A stretch of DNA of 64,000 nucleotides, from assembly GCF_000744655.1 (NCBI RefSeq), contig NZ_JQMJ01000004.1:744001-808000 (forward strand), in the 5' to 3' direction. Every line of letters starts with the position of its first letter. The first letter of the stretch is position 1. Origin of the DNA: Streptacidiphilus rugosus AM-16 (GTDB taxonomy: Bacteria; Actinomycetota; Actinomycetes; Streptomycetales; Streptomycetaceae). Below the pieces are notes generated by a model. It was not told where the DNA came from and searched no databases. It saw only the letters and a list, made by a program, of their open reading frames with translations. Both the position numbers and the translations under genes were made by a program. Shown here piece after piece: positions 1-7,801 of the stretch.

Positions 1-886
1 GGGCGCGGGCGGTGAGCCGGTCGCCGGTGGACAGCTGCCGGAACAGCGGACCGGCGATGACTCCCTGGCCCTTGAGCCAGTCCCGCCAGGCCCGGACCCG
101 GCGCACCGGCCGCAGGTCGGGCCGGTCGTGCAGCCGGATCAGCTCCAGCCCCTCCCCCGACTGGTGGTTCTTGTCGGCGGCGAGGTCGATGACGACCTGG
201 TCGTGCAGCAGCTGGGTGTACTCGAGGTCGATGTCCGGGATCTCGCTGCGCCGGGCCAGCATCAGGTACATCACCGCCAGCAGCGCCGCGTCCCGCTTCC
301 CGGTCGCGGTCGTCTCGTCGACGGCGGCGAGCATCGCCAGCACGTCGGGCAGACGCAGCGCCGGGGCCTGCCGCTTCCGGGAGGCGCGCGGGTTCTCCCG
401 CCGGTAGGTCTCCAGCAGCTCCAGCGTCTCCAGCCGGTCCGGCCGCAGCCCGGCGGGCTGCCAGCGCCAGAGGTGGCCCAGGTAGATGCCGATGGTGTCG
501 GGCTTGAGCCGCGGCTGCCGCCGCATCAGATGCCCGGCGTACTCCAGGTACGTGGCGTCGGTGCACGGCCGGGCGACCCGGCCCTCCCCCGCGCACCAGG
601 CTTCGAACCGGCGGATCGTGGCGTCGCGGTTGATCCGGGTGTTGTCCGCCCCGGCGCGGGCGCGGCGCTGCGCGGTGTCCGCGCTGATCCGGAAGTCCGC
701 CTCGGAGTAGCGGGGCAGCTCCTCCATGGTGGGTGGCATCTCCCCGGGACCGAGCACGGTGTGCCGGTCGACCAGGTAGCGCGGCCCGTGGCCGCGAGGC
801 CGGGCCGGGACGAGCGCGGCGGACCAGTCGGGCCCGTCGTCGACGAGCTCGGCGTCGACGACGTCTGCGGCTGGTTCTCGGGTCAC
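1..886 (-). CDS. Tyrosine recombinase/phage integrase, N-terminal part (cut by window edge)
   Basis: A continuous minus-strand frame runs from a GTG at 886 to the window edge, about 295 codons without a stop. Residues ~75-150 read like a SAM-like core-binding domain (RFEAWCAGEGR, then YAGHLMRRQP). This is followed by the start of the catalytic domain: KRDAALLAVMYLMLARRSEI carries the expected catalytic Arg, and DLAADKNHQSGEG matches the beta-hairpin that normally holds the catalytic Lys. The distal H-x-x-R and Tyr boxes lie outside the window. Such enzymes do site-specific recombination for integrative elements, so this gene may mark one end of an element. The start rests on a G-rich stretch just upstream. 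Family assignment is from motif reading; substrate and att site cannot be seen. Confidence 0.85.
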   Translation of the reverse strand, partial: MTREPAADVVDAELVDDGPDWSAALVPARPRGHGPRYLVDRHTVLGPGEMPPTMEELPRYSEADFRISADTAQRRARAGADNTRINRDATIRRFEAWCAGEGRVARPCTDATYLEYAGHLMRRQPRLKPDTIGIYLGHLWRWQPAGLRPDRLETLELLETYRRENPRASRKRQAPALRLPDVLAMLAAVDETTATGKRDAALLAVMYLMLARRSEIPDIDLEYTQLLHDQVVIDLAADKNHQSGEGLELIRLHDRPDLRPVRRVRAWRDWLKGQGVIAGPLFRQLSTGDRLTARA

Positions 887-1100
887 GGGGTACCCCCTGG
901 GGGTGTGGCGGACAGAGGTCGGATTCCTTGATCGAATCTTCCCTCTATTACGGCACTGATCACGTAGCTGGACGCCGGCAGCTTGTCTCGCCACGGGTGC
1001 CTTGCACGTGATTCGGTGGTTCGCGGGGGGGCGGGCTGCCTCGCGCGGGTGCGTCCGGCCGCGGGCAGCCGTCTGGACGATGGCCGATCTTGACGAGTTC

Positions 1101-1129
1101 TTGACGTGCATCCAGCGGTTTCTTAGCTA
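1101..1129 (+). promoter_or_regulatory. Candidate sigma70-type promoter in the 887-1213 gap
   Basis: TTGACG at 1101-1106 and TAGCTA at 1124-1129 are separated by 17 nt and point at the permease gene about 85 nt downstream. A second TTGACG lies at 1090-1095. The rest of the 327-bp gap between the divergent integrase and permease genes shows no coding frame. Confidence 0.4.
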
Positions 1130-1213
1130 GGCTCCGGATCTGGTGTGCCGGGAAGTCTGGTCGGCGGTGCAGTCCGTTCGTCCCCCTTCCCATGAGAAAG
1201 CAGCTCACGCCTC

Positions 1214-2617
1214 GTGACGACCCATATGACGCCTCAGCCCGCCGCAGGGCCCCCACGCTGGCGGTCGCTGCTGCACGCGCGGCCGGTGCTGCTGATCGCG
1301 TTCGCGTTCGCGGTGATGGCCGACCCGGTGTCCTCGGTCGCGTACGCGATCGAGGCCGCGTTGCGGGCTCTGCACGGGGACCTTGAGCTGCTGCCGACCA
1401 TGGGCCTGGTCGTTGCACTGATCGCGCTGGTCATCGTCAACTACCACCAGCTCGTCGCCCGCTACCCGCAGGGCGGCGGAGCCGCGGCCGCCGCCGGTGA
1501 CGCCTTCGGGGAGGCTGCGGCGTTCGTGCCGATCGGCGCGCTCATCGTCGACTTCGTCCTGACCATCGCGATCTCCTCTGCTGCGGGTGCATCGGCGATC
1601 ATCGCTTACCTGCCCGCCGCCGCACCCTGGCGCATCCCCCTCGCGCTCGCGCTCACCGCGCTGGTGGCCGGGCTGACCTGGTTCGGGCACCTGGGCCGCG
1701 CCATCTTCGCGCTGATGACGCTCGTCTTCATCGGTGTCACCGTCGCCGTGCTGTGGGGCGGCCTGAGTGCCCCGGTGCATCCCAGCGGCACCATCAGCCA
1801 CAGTGCGGGCCGCTGGGCTCCCCTCGCGGTCGCGGTCGCCTTTCCCGTCGCGATGGCACTGGCGACCGGGGTCGAGGCCCCCTCCTCCGCCATCGCGCAG
1901 CTCGGTCAGCTCGACGACGCCGGACGCCGCCGCTTCGGCCGTATCACCTTGTGGCTGACCCTGCTGCTGGTCGGCGGAATCACCCTGGGCCTGACGGCGG
2001 AGGCTGTCCACCTGCGCATCGGCATCCCCGCCCCGGACAGCACCCAGATCGCGGACCTCGCGCACGCCGCCGCGTCCGGCCCGCTGTACGCCCTGTTTCA
2101 ACTGCTCACCGCGCTGCTGCTGCTCTCGGCCGCATCCTCGTCCTTCGCTGCGGGCCCTGGCCTGCTCAAGGCCCTCGCCCGGCACCAGTGCGCCGACGGC
2201 GGCGAGGCCGGCATCCTCCCGGCGCTGTGGGGCCGCACCAACAAGCACCACACGCCCTACTGGGGCGTCGTCCTATTCCTGGCCGTCTCTGCCCTGGTGA
2301 TCGTCGCCGCTGGCGGAGACGATCAGCGGCTCGTGCTCTTCTACGCCGTATCGGTCTTCATGGCCTTCCTCGCCGGCCTGGTCGCTATGGCCCGCTTCTC
2401 GCTGAGCGAGCGGCAGTTCGGCCACGCCGTGGTGAACCTGGTCGGCGCGGTCGCCGTCACCTTCGTCTTGGTGGTCAATCTCTCCCGGGGCGAGCCGATC
2501 GCCTCGCTCGCTGCTGCGGTGCTCATCGCGGGCGGGCTGTACCGGATGTGGGTCAAGGCCGGACGCCCCCGGGGCATCCGCGACGTGGCAGCGGAGGCCG
2601 AGTCGGAATCCAGGTGA
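1214..2617 (+). CDS. APC-superfamily permease (amino-acid-transporter-like)
   Basis: The 467-residue product is almost entirely hydrophobic, with about twelve membrane segments, and opens with a short cytosolic leader. The stretch FAVMADPVSSVAYAIEAAL followed by a glycine-rich YPQGGGAAAAAGDAFGEAA is typical of APC-fold permeases, whose first helix is broken by small residues at the substrate site. It sits in the cytoplasmic membrane and probably moves an amino acid or another small solute coupled to ions; substrate unknown. An ATG four codons downstream (1226) is an alternative start. It stands alone, divergent from the integrase. Confidence 0.75.
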   Translation: MTTHMTPQPAAGPPRWRSLLHARPVLLIAFAFAVMADPVSSVAYAIEAALRALHGDLELLPTMGLVVALIALVIVNYHQLVARYPQGGGAAAAAGDAFGEAAAFVPIGALIVDFVLTIAISSAAGASAIIAYLPAAAPWRIPLALALTALVAGLTWFGHLGRAIFALMTLVFIGVTVAVLWGGLSAPVHPSGTISHSAGRWAPLAVAVAFPVAMALATGVEAPSSAIAQLGQLDDAGRRRFGRITLWLTLLLVGGITLGLTAEAVHLRIGIPAPDSTQIADLAHAAASGPLYALFQLLTALLLLSAASSSFAAGPGLLKALARHQCADGGEAGILPALWGRTNKHHTPYWGVVLFLAVSALVIVAAGGDDQRLVLFYAVSVFMAFLAGLVAMARFSLSERQFGHAVVNLVGAVAVTFVLVVNLSRGEPIASLAAAVLIAGGLYRMWVKAGRPRGIRDVAAEAESESR

Positions 2618-2717
2618 CCCCGCCGCCGCGGCCATCGGTGACCGGGTGCGCCGTCCGGTCCCTGCTCCGCCTCGCTCGGCGGGCGCTTCGCCGCCTGGAG
2701 ACCGCACCGCAGCTTTT

Positions 2718-2745
2718 TTGCATGGTGCAAATTTTGCTCTATGCT
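2718..2745 (+). promoter_or_regulatory. Promoter with TTGCA-TGG-TGCAA operator (site A)
   Basis: A perfect 5+5 dyad, TTGCATGGTGCAA, occupies 2718-2730. Its left half doubles as a -35 box (TTGCAT), followed after 16 nt by TATGCT at 2740-2745. The same palindrome recurs near 6210 and 9162 and in weaker form near 10002, so a common regulator is likely. Binding here would block the -35 element of the sIHF-like gene. Confidence 0.6.
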
Positions 2746-2794
2746 GGATATACGACGGCCGCCCCCGCGAGCCGCCTCCGAAAGGAGGGTCACC

Positions 2795-3157
2795 GTGCTG
2801 CCCCTGCACCACGAAACGGAGCTGACCAGCAACGCCGTTGACGCGCCGGCCGGTGGACATCACGCGCGTGCTGTCGCCCTCGCGTCGGTGCGGTCCGGTG
2901 GAGCACCTGCCCTGGCGCGACTGCTGCTGCACGTGAGGCCGGACAGCCCGGAAGCGGCTCTGGAGATGGGCGCACTGCTGCGTTCGCTCCCCGGCGTCGG
3001 ACCGCTGGGTGCCAGGGACCTGCTGCGCCTTGCCCGGGTGAGGGACTCCGACACGTTGGGCCACCTCACGTCTGACCAACGCAGGAGGCTCTCGCCCGTG
3101 CTGGCGCACGTGCCGTACATCCTGGGCTCCAATACCGTCGGCACGCCGGGGCCCTGA
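2795..3157 (+). CDS. sIHF-like (actinobacterial IHF) DNA-binding protein
   Basis: The GTG at 2795 is preceded by AAAGGAGG at good spacing, giving 120 residues. The C-terminal half (ALLRSLPGVGPLGARDLL, then LGHLTSDQRRRLSPVL) follows the helix-two-turn-helix pattern of actinobacterial integration host factor, where LLESLPGVGK and GLGxNQ contact DNA. Known sIHF proteins compact DNA and assist recombination and development. This copy has a divergent N-terminus and lacks the basic helix, so it is a paralogue and not the housekeeping sIHF. It has its own promoter with the shared TTGCAT palindrome, which ties its expression to the stress genes around it. Confidence 0.6.
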   Translation: MLPLHHETELTSNAVDAPAGGHHARAVALASVRSGGAPALARLLLHVRPDSPEAALEMGALLRSLPGVGPLGARDLLRLARVRDSDTLGHLTSDQRRRLSPVLAHVPYILGSNTVGTPGP

Positions 3158-3219
3158 GGCATTCGGTCAGCAGATCGTACGGTGGAACTGGGCCGACAGG
3201 CGGTCAGGAGAGATGGGCG

Positions 3220-3690
3220 ATGGCGCGATGGATCATCCGGCCGGAGCGCGCGCTGCGCCGCATCGGAGTCGCCGTCTTGCTGCTCTGCATGGCCGAGATC
3301 GTCGCGCTCGTGGCCGTGTCCGGGCGGGAGCGGCCGATGGTCGCTGGTGCGCTGGCGGGCGCGGGCCTGACGCTGGCGATCATCGTGCGACTACGCCACA
3401 TCGTGGATGCACGTACCGGCACGCCCGCTGACGGACCATGGGCGCAGCCATGGGTGCTGGCGGCCATGCTGGACGGGTTCCCTGTGGACCAGCTGCGCCC
3501 GGCGCTGCTGGCCGCACCGGAGGGGTCCGACCTGGACCTGCTTTACAGGGCTTGGGCGTGCGCCGTCATGGGACGTGACGCGGGATGGCTTGAGGCGCGG
3601 TTCGCACTGGACCCTTGGATCGCCGACCTGCTGGTGTCGGCGTCGGTGAGCAGCTCTTCTGGAGGCTCTGGTACCCGTCCCGAGGCGTGA
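3220..3690 (+). CDS. Small membrane-anchored hypothetical protein
   Basis: ATG at 3220 follows an AGGAGAG site; 156 residues. Two hydrophobic helices near residues 14-35 and 40-55 (GVAVLLLCMAEIVALVAV and VAGALAGAGLTLAIIV) form a hairpin that leaves about 95 C-terminal residues, probably cytosolic. No family is recognised. It lies 60 bp after the sIHF-like gene on the same strand and may be cotranscribed. Confidence 0.55.
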   Translation: MARWIIRPERALRRIGVAVLLLCMAEIVALVAVSGRERPMVAGALAGAGLTLAIIVRLRHIVDARTGTPADGPWAQPWVLAAMLDGFPVDQLRPALLAAPEGSDLDLLYRAWACAVMGRDAGWLEARFALDPWIADLLVSASVSSSSGGSGTRPEA

Positions 3691-3775
3691 CCGGGGTTCC
3701 GGCGCCGCCGCCACCTTGGCCTTTTCGCGGCCACGGCAAGCCGCCCGCTCTTCGTTGTCATGCGCGGTCGGCGAT

Positions 3776-4176
3776 TTAGGTCTTGGGGTCGTCCGGCGCG
3801 CCGTTCGCGTACTGATAGGCGGCGTCGAGCGCTTGGTAGCGGTCGGTGTGTCCGCGTACGTCGGTGATCTTTCCGTCGGTGATGCGGAAGATCTGGTAGA
3901 GGCGCGGCTTGGCTGCTTCATCGGCCGCGAGGCCGAGGACGACCGCGTCGGGGTAGGGGTGAAGACCTCGTCGAGGGCGGGTCGGGCCCGGTTCTCGCGT
4001 ACCGCGGCGTACCAGGTCAAGACGGCGGCGCGGCCTGGCGTGCTGGGGTCAGCCCCGGGGGTGGGCGCCCAGGTGACGTCGGGGGCCAGCAGACCGAGCA
4101 GGAGACGGAGATCGTCGCCGTCCAAGGCAGCGCGCAGCGCGGAGGTGACCTGGGCCGGTGTCATCTGGTGCTGCAT
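3776..4176 (-). pseudogene. SnoaL/NTF2-like protein, frameshifted
   Basis: Minus-strand translation from ATG 4176 (GAAAGG upstream) reads MQHQMTPAQVTSALRAALDG and continues as an NTF2-like fold up to EVFTPTPTR. The proper continuation (YPDAVVLGLAADEAAKPRLY, then FRITDGKITDVRGHTDRYQA, ending ANGAPDDPKT) is found in another frame, ending at a TAA at 3776. The break lies at about 3950-3965, next to the runs GGGGTAGGGG. Either the gene is inactivated by an indel or the assembly carries an indel there. The family has small-molecule or polyketide-cyclase-like roles, so no specific function is assigned. Confidence 0.7.
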
Positions 4177-4412
4177 GCGGGCCTTTCAGTTCGACGCCCC
4201 CTGGGGGCTGGCGGGTTCAGGGGGATGGGTTGCCCCGGGGTGGCAGCCTCTGGAGCGGCTGCCGATGTGCGTGGCCGGGCGCGGGGACCAGGCCAGGCCG
4301 TGCAGGAGGACGAACGCGATCCGGCTCACTGGCATGGATAGCCACTTGGCGGAGGGGCAGTCCGGCGTCGTCGGGCCGCTGTTCGCGTCCCTGGTGGTGG
4401 ACGCGTGCCCGG

Positions 4413-6215
4413 TCAGTGGGCTTGGGCCATGGCCTTCGGATGATTGGTTCGGGGCGGGTGGTGGAGGGCGTGGAGGATGGCGCTGTGGTCGAGCCAGCCG
4501 ACTAGGACGCCGCCGGGGCGGTCCAGGACGGGCAGTCCGGTCGTGTGCGAGGAGGTGAGCAGGTCCCGTGCGGTGGCGAGCGTGGCGTCGGGTGTGGTGG
4601 TGGGCTGGGTGTCGTCGGCGAACTTGCCGATCGGTGCTTGCAGGTCGACGTCGTCCGCCAGTGCCCGGATGAGGTCGTGGGTGTGGACGGTGCCGCGGTA
4701 CGCGCCGCCGGGGCCGGTGAGCGGGACCACGCCGTGGTGGTGGTGCGTCAGAGCCTTTGGCGCCTGGGCGATGGGGGTGGTGTCGCCGAGCGCGTGGGGT
4801 GGGGCGGTCATGGCCTGGGAGACGGTGAGGTTGTCGGCGGGGTCGACGGGGGCGTCGAGGTCGATGCCGCGGCGCATCAGCTTGGCGGTGTAGATGTTCT
4901 CGTAGCTGAGCAGGTGGCTTACGCCGGTGGCGAGGACGATGGCGGCCATGAGCGGCAGGATGATGCTGTATTCGCCGGTCAGCTCGAAGAGGATGACGAC
5001 GGCGGTGATCGGGGCGCGGGCGGCTCCGGCGAAGACGGCTCCCATGCCGACGATGCCGTAGGCGGCGGCCGATCCGGCGATTGACGGCATGAGCTGGTGG
5101 GCGCCTTGGCCGAAGGCGGAGCCGAGCATGGCGCCGATGAACAGGCTGGGTGCGAACACGCCGCCGGAGCCGCCGATGCCGATGGTCAAGGAGGTGGCGA
5201 TCATCTTGCCGGCGAGCAGGGCGAGCAGGAACAGCAGCGCGTAGCCGCCGGCCAGGGCGTGCTCCAGGACGGGGTAGCCGACGCCGTACATCTGCGGCAG
5301 GGCGAGCAGGAGCAGTCCGAGGAGCAGGCCGCCGACGGCGGGTCGGGCCCATTCGGGGCCGCGCCAGATCGCGTCGCAGGCGTCCTCGATCCGGTACAGC
5401 ACCTTGTTGAAGCCGACCCCGACCACGCCCGCGAGCAGGCCCAGCACGGCGAACAGGGCGTACTGGGCGATGTGCTGCACTTGGAAGGCCGGCAGGGTGA
5501 TGAAGGCGGTGTTGCCCAGGATCGAGCGGCCGATGACGGAGGCGGTGACGGAGGAGAGCACGACCATGCCGAAGGACTCGGCGGCGAAGTCGCGCAGGAT
5601 CAGCTCCATCGCGAAGAAGACCCCGGCCAGCGGGGCGTTGAAGGTCGCGGCGATGCCCCCGGCCGCGCCGCACGCGACCAGCATCTTGATCCGCGACTCC
5701 GACAGCCTGGCTAGCTGGCCGAGGGTGGACCCGAGGGCGGAGCCGATCTGCACGATCGGGCCCTCGCGGCCGACCGAGCCGCCGCCGCCGATGCACAGCG
5801 CGGACGCGAGCGTCTTGACGCCCGCGACCTGGGGTGCGATGCGCCCGCCGCGGCGGGCGACGGCGTACATGACCTCGGGGACGCCATGACCGCGGGCCTC
5901 GCGGGCGAACCGCTGCACCAGCGGCCCGTACAGCAGTCCGGCGACGACCGGGGCAAGGAGCACGAACCAGGGGCCGAGGAAGGGCACGTGCGGGTTGGCG
6001 GCGTGCCCGGCGGCGGCGTAGTCCGTGTGCCCGGACAGGGCTTGCGTGAAGGTCTTGATCAGCCAGCGGAACACCACGGCCCCGAGCCCGGCGCCGGCGC
6101 CGATCACGAGCGCGAGGACGGCGAGTCCTCCCTTGGACGAGCGGAGGAACGTCGTCGCCCGCTGGACCGCGGAGGTCGGCGGGGCTGCGGCGAGCTGCGG
6201 ATTCATACTTTGCAT
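4413..6215 (-). CDS. CLC-type chloride channel/antiporter with C-terminal CBS pair
   Basis: The 600-residue protein has the CLC pore signatures: GGGGSVGREGP near residue 140, including the gating Glu expected in Cl-/H+ exchangers, NAPLAGVFFAMELILRDF, and GIGGSGGVFAPSLFIGAMLG. About 430 residues of membrane domain are followed by two CBS motifs (DNLTVSQAMTAPPHAL and DATLATARDLLTSSHTTGL), which in this family sense nucleotides. It would exchange chloride for protons across the cytoplasmic membrane, for example in acid stress. The start overlaps a TTGCAT palindrome; an in-frame ATG at 6206 is an alternative. The 236 bp downstream (4177-4412) show no gene. Confidence 0.9.
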   Translation of the reverse strand: MQSMNPQLAAAPPTSAVQRATTFLRSSKGGLAVLALVIGAGAGLGAVVFRWLIKTFTQALSGHTDYAAAGHAANPHVPFLGPWFVLLAPVVAGLLYGPLVQRFAREARGHGVPEVMYAVARRGGRIAPQVAGVKTLASALCIGGGGSVGREGPIVQIGSALGSTLGQLARLSESRIKMLVACGAAGGIAATFNAPLAGVFFAMELILRDFAAESFGMVVLSSVTASVIGRSILGNTAFITLPAFQVQHIAQYALFAVLGLLAGVVGVGFNKVLYRIEDACDAIWRGPEWARPAVGGLLLGLLLLALPQMYGVGYPVLEHALAGGYALLFLLALLAGKMIATSLTIGIGGSGGVFAPSLFIGAMLGSAFGQGAHQLMPSIAGSAAAYGIVGMGAVFAGAARAPITAVVILFELTGEYSIILPLMAAIVLATGVSHLLSYENIYTAKLMRRGIDLDAPVDPADNLTVSQAMTAPPHALGDTTPIAQAPKALTHHHHGVVPLTGPGGAYRGTVHTHDLIRALADDVDLQAPIGKFADDTQPTTTPDATLATARDLLTSSHTTGLPVLDRPGGVLVGWLDHSAILHALHHPPRTNHPKAMAQAH

Positions 6216-6237
6216 TATGCAATGCTTGCATCATACT
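6210..6237 (+). promoter_or_regulatory. TTGCA-TTA-TGCAA operator (site B) with plus-strand promoter
   Basis: The perfect dyad TTGCATTATGCAA is at 6210-6222, followed by a further half site TTGCATCATAC at 6226. On the plus strand TTGCAT (6210-6215) and CATACT (6232-6237) are 16 nt apart, the same layout as site A, and would serve the USP gene at 6356. The dyad also covers the first codons of the divergent CLC gene, where TATGAT on the minus strand is a possible -10 for an almost leaderless transcript. One protein bound here could control both genes. Confidence 0.6.
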
Positions 6238-6355
6238 AAAAAGAGTGGGATTGCCCACTGAGACGCCGCCCCCGTCCGCCGCTCCTAGTCGCGGACCCGC
6301 GGGCGGAACGTCGGGCAGCGCGCACAGGGCCTCGGACATTCCAAGAGGAGTTCGA

Positions 6356-7195
6356 ATGACCAGTGACGGCATTCCCGCTGTGGCGGTGAGCGTCGACCGC
6401 CCGGCCGACCCCTGCCGCGCCCTGGACTGGGCCGCCCGAGAGGCAATGGTGCGCGACGCTCCGCTGCTCATAGTCACCGTCTCGACCGGGGTCGTAGGCT
6501 CCAGGAGGGACAAGGCGCACCTACTGCTTCAGCAGTGCGCGCAGCGCACAGAACGATCGCACCCCGGCCTGCGCGTGACCTGGGAGGTCATGGACGCCGA
6601 GGCTCGCCGGACGTTCGAGCGGCGCGGGCAGGACGTGCAACTGCTCGTCGTCGGCGCACGGAGCACCCATCGGCTCAACGAGCGCCTGTTCGGGTCGACC
6701 GCCGTACACACCGCCGCCGCAGCGGTATGTCCAGTCGTGGTCGTCCCCGAAAATCCGCAGGCCAGTTGGCCAGCGCGCGGCCAGGGACCGATTGTCCTCG
6801 GCCTGGACGAGGAGACCGACCACGCCCGTGCCGCGATGGCTTTCGCGTTCGAGGCGGCGGTGCGTGAGGACGCCGAACTGCGCGTGGTGCATGCCTGGCA
6901 GCGGTCCCTCACCGGCGCCGACGGCGCCACTGCGCTGATGATGGCCGCCGAGCAGGACATGCGCCTGCACCGGACGCTCGCTCCCTGGCGGGCACACTAT
7001 CCCGAGGTGGATCTGCAGGCCGAAGCCGTGTACGGCGGTACCCGCCGATACCTGCAGGAGATGTCGCAACAGGCCGGCCTGGTCGTCGTTGGCCGCCGCG
7101 GTCGGCCAACGGGACCACTGGCCCGACTGCACTCCGTCGGCCAGAGCGTCCTGCGCCGTGCACGTTGCCCCGTCGCCGTCATCCCCGCGGCCTGA
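6356..7195 (+). CDS. Universal stress protein, tandem USP domains
   Basis: ATG 6356 has AAGAGGAG upstream; 279 residues. Two USP domains follow each other: residues ~3-130 end in VCPVVVVPENP, and ~142-279 end in CPVAVIPAA. The nucleotide-binding glycine motif is incomplete in domain 1 (GARSTHRLNERLFGST) and changed in domain 2 (GRRGRPTGPLARLHSVG), so ATP binding may be weak. USPs of this type are induced by hypoxia and stress in actinobacteria. It is divergent from the CLC gene and followed by marR, and its promoter contains the shared TTGCAT palindrome. Confidence 0.9.
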   Translation: MTSDGIPAVAVSVDRPADPCRALDWAAREAMVRDAPLLIVTVSTGVVGSRRDKAHLLLQQCAQRTERSHPGLRVTWEVMDAEARRTFERRGQDVQLLVVGARSTHRLNERLFGSTAVHTAAAAVCPVVVVPENPQASWPARGQGPIVLGLDEETDHARAAMAFAFEAAVREDAELRVVHAWQRSLTGADGATALMMAAEQDMRLHRTLAPWRAHYPEVDLQAEAVYGGTRRYLQEMSQQAGLVVVGRRGRPTGPLARLHSVGQSVLRRARCPVAVIPAA

Positions 7196-7224
7196 GCCGC
7201 ACAGCCGCTGATAATCGCCGGATG

Positions 7225-7242
7225 TCAACGCCGAAGCGTTGA
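7225..7242. promoter_or_regulatory. Inverted repeat before marR, likely autoregulatory operator
   Basis: TCAACGC-CGAA-GCGTTGA is a perfect 7-bp-arm inverted repeat ending 18 nt before the marR start codon. Its position fits MarR autorepression. It differs from the TTGCA palindrome found elsewhere, so the two sites may belong to different regulators. A short terminator hairpin for the USP gene is the alternative. Confidence 0.45.
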
Positions 7243-7260
7243 GACGGTAGAAAGGGACCT

Positions 7261-7773
7261 ATGCCCGACGATCGCCGCTCCCCCCGAACCGCCGTCCCCG
7301 CTCCCACCGCCGAGGAGGAGGACCTGGTGACCGCCGTCCTGACCGCCTCCCGGGTCCTGGTGTCCATCTCCGCCCGCTCCCTGGGGACGGTCGCCGAGCA
7401 GCTGACCCTGCCTCAGTTCCGCATGCTCGTGCTGCTCCACTCCCGCGGCGCGATGAACCTGTCCCGGCTCGCCGAGCAGCTGGCCGTCAACCCATCCACC
7501 GCCATGCGGATGATCGACCGCCTCATCGCCGCCGGCATGGTGGTCCGCGAGACCAACGCGCAGGACCGGCGCGAGGTCGCCATCGAGCTGACCGGCAAGG
7601 GCGCGGGCACCGTCGTCGAGGCCACCGAGCGCCGCCGCGCCGACATCGCCGCGATCGTGGGCCAGATGCCGGCCGAGCAGCGCACCGGCCTGGTCCAGGC
7701 CCTTCGTGCCTTCACCGAGGCGAGCCAGGAGCCTGACGCGGTCCAGCGCCAGCTCGACCTGCTGGGCTGGTAG
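7261..7773 (+). CDS. MarR-family transcriptional regulator
   Basis: The 170-residue protein has the MarR winged-helix fold: dimer helix, then LTLPQFRMLVLLHSRGAMNL, recognition helix AVNPSTAMRMIDRLIAAGMV, and wing RETNAQDRREVAIELTGKG with the typical D-x-R. It is a dimeric repressor that usually responds to phenolic or oxidised ligands. An AAAGGGA site precedes the ATG and an inverted repeat lies just upstream. It sits between the USP gene and the convergent deacetylase, and is the only MarR-type protein in view that might act on the palindromic sites nearby. Confidence 0.88.
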   Translation: MPDDRRSPRTAVPAPTAEEEDLVTAVLTASRVLVSISARSLGTVAEQLTLPQFRMLVLLHSRGAMNLSRLAEQLAVNPSTAMRMIDRLIAAGMVVRETNAQDRREVAIELTGKGAGTVVEATERRRADIAAIVGQMPAEQRTGLVQALRAFTEASQEPDAVQRQLDLLGW

Positions 7774-7801
7774 ACCCGACGCTTCCACATGCCCGGGCGG
7801 G

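Noticed and set aside
4186-6513. 775-codon minus-strand frame across the CLC gene
   Set aside because: Extremely Arg/Pro-rich translation, overlapping a clear CLC gene in another frame on the same strand; a GC-rich shadow frame.
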